Part shown: positions 18,514-23,726 of the stretch, piece after piece
Position numbering within the stretch: the stretch's first letter is position 1
Layout of the letters: every line of letters starts with the position of its first letter
From: Gloeopeniophorella convolvens
Lineage: Eukaryota; Basidiomycota; Agaricomycetes; Russulales
Assembly: GCA_022496205.1 (NCBI GenBank)
Contig: WTXD01000160.1
Location: 1-23,726 of the forward strand
DNA length: 23,726 bases
Direction of reading: 5' to 3'
Made by a program: the position numbers and the translations under genes
Notes under the pieces: generated by a model
Database searches by the model: none
The model's input: only the letters and a program-made list of their open reading frames with translations
What the model was told of the DNA's origin: nothing

Positions 18514-19016
18514 TGTTGGAATGAATCTCGTATGTCCTTATTCATTTACTATACGCTTCATATTCTATGCGCGCGCGTACGGACAAACGCGCGCGAGTCC
18601 TTTTACCTTCGTACTTTCTGTGCCGGTGGCCCGGGCCGGGCCCCGGCGATTCGTTTCGCGCTAAGTCGTGCGCGTTGTCTATGCCCGCAAGGGCTTGCAC
18701 ATTTGCTTCCGGGTGGCTTGAATTTTGGTACTGTACAGCAGTGGCTGAGCCTGTTGATAACCGACTGTTCGAGCACCAGCCACCTCAGTTCTCGCCTTAC
18801 CAGCGCGCGAGTATACTGAGGTGAGCATACTTTAGTTAGTTTGATTGCCAAACCTGTACTTAACTGCCTCAGCGGCGCTTCCGTTTCGTACAGGTGAATA
18901 AACAATAGTTCTCGCCTTACCAGCGCGCGAGTATACTGAGCGGCGCTTCCGTTTCGTACAGAATCGCTTCGTGCGCTTTCGAGAACCACCCGATACCCGG
19001 GCTATTTATTTCTACA
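18514..19016 (+). repeat. 3' LTR of element B
   Basis: 503 bp, about 99.2% identical to 13463-13965 (four transitions, no indels). Confidence 0.96.
18821..18872 (+). other. Intron-like 52-nt segment in the 3' LTR of B
   Basis: Identical to 13770-13821. Its retention in both LTRs shows that the 3' LTR template was not spliced in the last transposition cycle. Confidence 0.68.
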
Positions 19017-19021
19017 GAACG
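19017..19021 (+). repeat. Target-site duplication of element B, right copy
   Basis: GAACG immediately after the right LTR end TTTCTACA; matches 13458-13462. Confidence 0.95.
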
Positions 19022-20494
19022 GACTGTACAAAGTCGACCACGGTGACGTCGCCATCTCGGCTGCGGCGGAACCGATTCATCTCGCTGAGCTCCACCGTCG
19101 TCTCGGCCACATTCCCCTTCCAGCCATCCGATCTTTTATTGACCTCGGATTAATTAAAGATCTTGTCGTGATCGACAATCTGACATCGATCGACTGCGAT
19201 TCGTGCGAGTACGCGAAGTCGACTCGCAAGACGATTCGCAAGGAGCGCGCCGAGCCACGCGCAGCTCATTTCGGCGACGAAGTTCACACCGACGTCTGGG
19301 GACCTTCACCGACTGATTCCCTTGGCCACAGTCGCTACTATGTGGCATTCACTGACGACTACTCACGTTTCACACGCATCTACCTCCTCCGCACCAAAGA
19401 TGAAGCTTTTGGCGCATACAAGACGTTTTCCGCGTGGGCCAAGACGCAGCATGCCGCGCGGATCAAGATTCTCCACTCAGATCGTGGAGGAGAGTACCTC
19501 AGCGATGAGTTCACGATGTTTCTGAACTCCGAGGGTACCGAGCGTCGACTGACTACGCATGACACCCCGCAGCATAACGGTGTCGCAGAGTCTTTAAACC
19601 GTCGACTTCTCGAGCGCGTTCGCGCGATCTTGCATCACTCTGGCCTGCCTAAGTTCCTCTGGGGCGAGGCTATTCACCACGCGGTCTGGTTGAAGAACCG
19701 CGCGCCCACTCGTGTCTTAGGCAACGTCACACCTTACGAAAAACTTTACAAGTCTAAGCCTGACTTGTCCGACGTTCCGGAGTGGGGCCAAGCAGTATGG
19801 GTCCACACGTCCAAGAACGACAAGCTGAGCGCGCGTGCAGTTGAGGGGCGTTGGGTTGGATTTGATCAGGAGAGTACGCATGCTCATCGCATTTATTGGG
19901 CTGCTACTCGCAAAATTTCCGTAGAGCGCGACGTCAAATTTCGTCGTACCTACATCACTCTTCCTGCACCATCCTATCCGACTACCACTGTCCAACCCGC
20001 AGTGCCAGCTACATTGGCGCCGCCTCCAGCACCACCTCCTGTGCCGCCTCCTGCATCTGGCGCATCAGCGCCAGTTCCTACACCTTCCTCCTCGACCAAG
20101 CAGTCAGCATCAGCACCGGCAGTTCCGCCGGAGCAAGTACCACTCCCGCCCGATCTTCCCGACAAGGCACAGCCTACGCTGCGCCGATCGTCACGTCTCA
20201 CAAAGCCATCCGACTACCAGAAGCGTCTCCAGGCCGGCGAAGGCACCACGGAGGGCATGCACCCACTGGCAAGGCTCTTGGACCACTCATTCCAGCCGGA
20301 ATGCCCCGTCAGGGGGAGTCCGCGTCTATCATTGACGCAGCATCATTTGCAGACCCCTCAGACGTCGACTACGCGCTCGCCAGCGCGGTCGATTACCTCG
20401 ACGACGATCCAAAGACGCTCTCGCAGGCTAAGTCGCACGCCGACTGGCCGAGCTGGAAGAGTGCTATGGATAAGGAGATGAAAACATTGACTGA
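19022..20494 (+). pseudogene. pol: Integrase part of element A Gag-Pol, resumed after element B and cut by G
   Basis: Resumes in the frame of 12217-13461 with LYKVDHGDV. GAG-pre-integrase (LHRRLGH...CDSC) is at about 19090-19210. Integrase core has DDE residues in VHTDVWGP, HSDRGGEY and NGVAESLN. The proline-rich linker runs from about 19970 to 20210. A one-base frame break near 20245-20255 moves the reading to another frame, where TLSQAKSHADWPSWKSAMDKE, the usual start of copia RT, is seen at about 20415-20480. The LTR of element G begins at 20495, so RT catalysis is lost. The GTG at 19168 is an internal codon, not a start. Confidence 0.9.
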
Positions 20495-21149
20495 TGTCAG
20501 GACTCACTCGCGGAGTGCGCGCAGAGAGGATAGCAGAGGGTTTGGAGAGCGTCACAAGGGGGGAACAGAAGATGAGCTGCGAGTATTGCAGATACGAGGG
20601 GGAACACACTAACAGTGCTATTGCAGTGCTAGGTACAGATGAGAGTGCCACAGATGGACAGTCTGAGGACCACTGGGTGATACATGGGGGTCTTATATAC
20701 TACTGGAGACCCCCCAGACAAATCTGGTCTAATTACTGATGGGGATTCCAGAGGGGATTCCCCATAACCTCTCCTCTCTGATACGCTTCTTAGATTCCAT
20801 CGCAGAGTGGGGCTTGAGGCCCCATGGAGTTCTTGATGATCAGAGTCCCAAAGAGGACGCATGAAGTGTTTCACCTTGATCAAGGTTCTGGTTACTTTGG
20901 GACGAGTAATATGGCCATTCTGAGAGATCCCTAGTCCGGGATCTTGGGGGTATTCCAGGGTTAATTGGCCATTAGGGAGTAGGGCGAGGAATGGGGGTGA
21001 AGGGTTACGTGATGCATTTCGACTTGTAGTCGCAATGTGAGTGGTACGCGTCGCATTGTGAGCGACGCGTAGGGTATTTACTGGTAGGGCTGGATTTGCT
21101 CTAGTGTTCTGAGCAGTTCGACCTCCTTGAGGCCTTAGTGTTCGTGACA
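20495..21149 (-). repeat. 3' LTR of chromovirus G
   Basis: TGTCA...TGACA, 655 bp, gap-free match to the solo LTR 7496-8150 (11 transitions). On the minus strand it starts at 21149, directly after the polypurine tract. Confidence 0.93.
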
Positions 21150-22504
21150 TTATCCCCTCTTTATGATTGCGCTGCGCCTGAAGCGCACTGATAAGTCTGT
21201 CATGAGCGAGTGATGGTGGTTGCGGCATAGAGGGGTGTCGTTGGTGGAATGAGTGAACAGTTTCCATGGCGTGTTTCATTTCCGAGTAAGGGACCCATGA
21301 ATTTTCAGAGTCAGGGTAACCTTTCCACTTGACAAGGTATTGAACGCCTCGTCGGTTTCTAGTGGTTCGGCTCTTGATAATTGTTTCAATCTCGTAGTGT
21401 CCTTCTTCATCGTCAATGATTTCAGGTGGGGGTGTTGAAAAGTTAGGTCCGTGAGCGGTGGTTTCTTTGTATGGGGAAATGAGTGAGTTGTGAAAGACGG
21501 GTGAATGTGCCAATGGTCGGGTAGTTTGAGTTTACTGGTGACCGCGTAGGAGGTGATGACTTTAAATGGTCCATAACGTTTGGGTGCTAACTTTGCCTTT
21601 GGATGTGTTGTACGAAGGTTCTTTGCTTCTAGCCAGACAAGATCTCCTTCTTTGTATTTGTGTTCTGGTCCGTCGGCCTAGAGCGTTTCATGATTTCTGC
21701 GGCGTTTTCTAAGCTCGCTTTGATTTCGGTGCGGATTTGCTCGAGTAGTATGAGACGTTGTTCGCAGATTCAACTTGGAACCGAGTTGTGGTGGTGGAAT
21801 GAATTCGGGGAGGAAGCCATACCAGGCTAGGAAGGGTGCAATATGGGTAGCTGAGTGCTGGCGATTATTGTGTGCAAACTCCATGAACGGGATGAGGTCA
21901 ACCCAGTTGTCTTGTTGATAATTGCAGAAGACTCGTAGGTATTGTTCTAGTTCTTGGTTAACTCGTTCTGTTTCGCCGTCGGTCTGAGGGTGGTATGCAG
22001 TACTGAGGGTGAGAGTTACTTGAAGTCGTTTCCAGACTTCTTGCATAAATTGCGATGCGAATTGGGTCCTCTGTCGGAGATAACTTGTTTAGGAAGTCCA
22101 GTGCGCTTCCAGACATAATTGATGTAGAGGTCGGCAGTTTGTTCTGAGGTGATAGTCTTATGACAGGGAGCGATGATAGTGGCTTTGGTGAAGCGGTCAA
22201 CTACACGTAGAGTGAGTCATATCCCTTTGAGATAGGGAGGTCGGTAATGAAGTCCATGGTGATGACTTCCCAGGGACGGTTTGGATTTCGTTTGGATGCA
22301 GTGGAATGGGATTAGGGTGTTGTCGTTTAGTGGTTTGGCAAGTGGCACAGCCGTCGACATATTCTTTGACGAATTTGGATATTCCAGGCCACCAGTACTC
22401 TGAGAGACTAGTTCGTAAGTTTTCCATCTTCCTGGGTGGCCGGTGGCGAGTGACTCATGGTATTGTTGAACAATTTCTCGTCGTAATTTGGTGTCTTTGG
22501 GGAT
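20629..22504 (-). pseudogene. pol: Integrase with C-terminal chromodomain of chromovirus G, reading into the LTR
   Basis: H2C2 zinc finger (YHESLATGHPG...CATCQ) near 22480-22340, the catalytic segments VITMDFITDLPISKG, VISDRGP and AYHPQTDGETERVNQ (about 22265-21970), the EGDLVWLEAKNL segment, then a chromodomain (YEIETIIKSR...QYLVKWKGYPDSENSWVPY) near 21405-21285 with Tyr, Trp and Tyr in the expected aromatic cage positions. At least seven frame breaks lie between 22405 and 21500. The last open stretch (ORF from 21513) passes through the polypurine tract and 174 codons of the LTR before a stop at 20631-20629. Confidence 0.9.
21149..21163 (-). other. 3' polypurine tract of chromovirus G
   Basis: TAAAGAGGGGATAAT on the minus strand, abutting the LTR start (its last T is the first LTR base). 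Confidence 0.85.
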
Positions 22505-23726
22505 TAGACCTTTCCTTGATGTAGGATGAGACCGTCTTCGTAGTTCCAATCTTCTAAGCCTTTCGCTATCGTACGTGGACCATTCTTCATGATTGTTGTT
22601 AACGCTTTAGTGACTTCTTCGTCTTTGTCTTGAGATTCTCTGATGCGTCGTCGTAGGTTTTGGTCTCCAATGGTAGTGGTAGTGCCAGCGCGAGTAGCTC
22701 GGATTGCGAAAAACTTGGTGTCCAGGAGGATTTTGTTGTCGTTTTCAGTTATTATCCCCTCTTTAAGATCTGGACGGCGGGACAGATGATCGGCGCGGTT
22801 GTAAATGCCGGGTTTATGAAGGAGAAGAACGTCGTATTGGGAAAGTTCAAGAGACCAGCGTGCTTGTCTTCGGGTGAGTTTCTGTTTTGTGGTGAAGTAT
22901 GTCAGGTTGTTGTGGTCAGTCCAGATTTCAACACGGTGTTGAGCCCCTTGTAAATAGTGTCGATAGGTTTCGAGGGAACGGATAATAGCAAGAAGTTCTT
23001 TGTCATGGATGTCGTAGTTGCGTTCTGCGTCGGTCATGGATTTAGACAGGAATGCGACCGGGTGCCAGCGATTAATTTCGTCTGGTTGCTCTAGCACAGC
23101 GCCGATGGCAAAGTCGGAGGCATCTGTAATCAGACGAAATGGGCGAGTGTGGTCGGGAGTGTGAGTACTGGGGCTGAGGTGAATGCGTGCTTGAGGTTGT
23201 CAAACGCTTGTTGACAGGCTGAGGACCACTGGAACGGAGTATCTTTACGTGTGAGGGCATGAAGTGGTCGTGCGATCTTAGAGAAATCCTTGATGAAACG
23301 TCTGTAGAAATTGCCAAAGCCGAGGAACGCTTGAACGTGCTTGAGTGTTTTTGGCGTTGGCCAATCCATGATAGCTTTGAGTTTGGCAGGGTCCATGCGA
23401 ATGCGACCGGCAGAGATGATAAGGCCAAGGTATTCAATGGTTGTCTGGAAGAAGGAACATTTCTCTGGTTTGAGGTAGAGGTCGAGTTCGCGAAGTCGCT
23501 GGAGGACACGATGAACAAGGGCATAGTTTTCTTCAAGAGTGTCGGTGAAAATGAGGATGTCATCCATGTAGATAACAACACAGCCGGTTGCAATGATATC
23601 CTTGAAGTTCTCGTTCATAAAGGATTGGAACGTGCCGGGGAGTTGCAGAGTCCAAAGAACATGACTAGGGGTTCGAATAGACCACGGTTGGTCTTGAAGG
23701 CGGCTTTCCATTCATCGCCTTCTTTG
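22505..23726 (-). pseudogene. pol: Reverse transcriptase-RNase H of chromovirus G (frameshifted)
   Basis: From the right edge: [19 protein letters not shown] and the [13 protein letters not shown] segment (joined across a frame break near 23637), then the catalytic box CVVIYMDDILIF, thumb-region EYLGLIISAGRIRMDP and the NFYRRFIKDFSKIARPL segment. A frame break near 23150 precedes RNase H (LITDASDFAIGAVL, SKSMTDAERNYDIHDKELLAI, VEIWTDHNNLTYF), ending in the LSRRPD segment and a spacer. Another frame break lies near 22520. Motifs are well preserved; the breaks look like single missing bases, mostly in short homopolymers. The RT N-terminus is beyond the window. Confidence 0.92.
22751..22765 (-). 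other. Internal (central) polypurine tract candidate of chromovirus G
   Basis: TAAAGAGGGGATAAT, identical over 15 nt to the 3' polypurine tract, inside pol after RNase H (encodes LKEGII). Confidence 0.65.

Larger units (their letters stand above)
13463..19016 (+). mobile_element. Complete Ty1/copia retrotransposon B nested in element A
   Basis: 5554 bp: LTR 13463-13965, primer-binding site 13966-13979, Gag-Pol 14028-18506, polypurine tract 18505-18513, LTR 18514-19016, flanked by GAACG. The two 503-bp LTRs differ at four positions by eye (13521, 13528, 13825 and 13921 against 18572, 18579, 18876 and 18972), all transitions and no indels, so the insertion is young. Despite this, Gag-Pol carries a TAG at 16614 and three one-base deletions in RT. 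Confidence 0.96.
11860..20494 (+). mobile_element. Ty1/copia retrotransposon A, split by nested element B and cut by element G
   Basis: LTR ending at 12144, primer-binding site, Gag-protease (12217-13461), then, after element B, integrase (19022 onward) and the first RT residues, cut at 20494 by the LTR of element G. Removing B and one copy of its GAACG duplication joins Gag-Pol in frame, so A was coding-competent there when B landed. A one-base frame break near 20250 is independent damage. The start given is conservative: the left LTR edge could be 11604, 11619 or 11860. The rest of RT, RNase H and the 3' LTR should lie beyond element G, off the right edge. Confidence 0.88.
20495..23726 (-). 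mobile_element. Ty3/gypsy chromovirus G, 3' part, inserted in RT of element A
   Basis: Minus-strand order from the right edge: RT (YMDD), RNase H, zinc-finger integrase, chromodomain, polypurine tract, LTR. RT-RH-IN order and the C-terminal chromodomain identify a chromovirus. The left flank ACTGA (20490-20494) should be repeated at the other end, outside the window. Gag, protease and the 5' LTR are off the right edge. Confidence 0.93.

Noticed and set aside
7496..20494. Solo gypsy LTR and the G LTR as the two ends of one 13-kb element
   Set aside because: The interval contains unrelated sequence and copia elements, the solo LTR has its own near-perfect target duplication, and G's coding region lies on the other side of its LTR.

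Overview
The window is a nest of LTR retrotransposons with no recognisable intact host gene. It looks like a fungal genome, most likely a basidiomycete (inference). The reasons are the copia-type Gag-Pol polyproteins with UBN2-like Gag, the chromodomain Ty3/gypsy element, GC-rich coding sequence and intron-like segments near 50 nt. No single-copy marker gene is present to confirm this.

Layout. Positions 1-4335 (minus strand): the 5' half of a decayed Ty1/copia element, 'C', with LTR, primer-binding site, gag, protease, integrase and the start of RT; its 3' half lies off the left edge. 4336-5533: unassigned, probably including the rest of the C LTR U3. 5539-6018 (plus): a solo copia-type LTR with a perfect 5-bp target duplication. 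6024-7490: unassigned. 7496-8150: a solo Ty3/gypsy LTR of the same family as the right-hand element. 8156 to about 11600: unassigned, with tandem and palindromic repeats near 11050-11260. About 11860-20494 (plus): copia element 'A' (LTR, gag-protease, integrase), split by a complete nested copia element 'B' (13463-19016; two 503-bp LTRs, 5-bp target duplication GAACG) and cut in its RT by chromovirus 'G' (20495-23726, minus), which runs off the right edge.

The polyproteins supply capsid and zinc knuckle, protease, integrase, RT and RNase H. All three copia elements with a visible primer-binding site have the one complementary to the anticodon arm of initiator tRNA-Met, implying half-tRNA priming as in Drosophila copia. 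All coding regions are now broken: A by insertions and a frameshift, B by a TAG and three one-base deletions in RT, C by a frameshift and two TGA codons, and G by about ten frame breaks.

The most notable signal is in the LTRs. In three copia-type LTR families with otherwise unrelated sequence (C, the solo LTR at 5539, and B), the predicted transcript leader occurs twice. The first copy carries an intron-like segment of exactly 52 nt. The second, downstream copy begins at the predicted transcription start and has exactly that segment removed. It looks like a spliced leader copied back into the LTR by reverse transcription, regenerated independently in each family. Element A's LTR lacks it.
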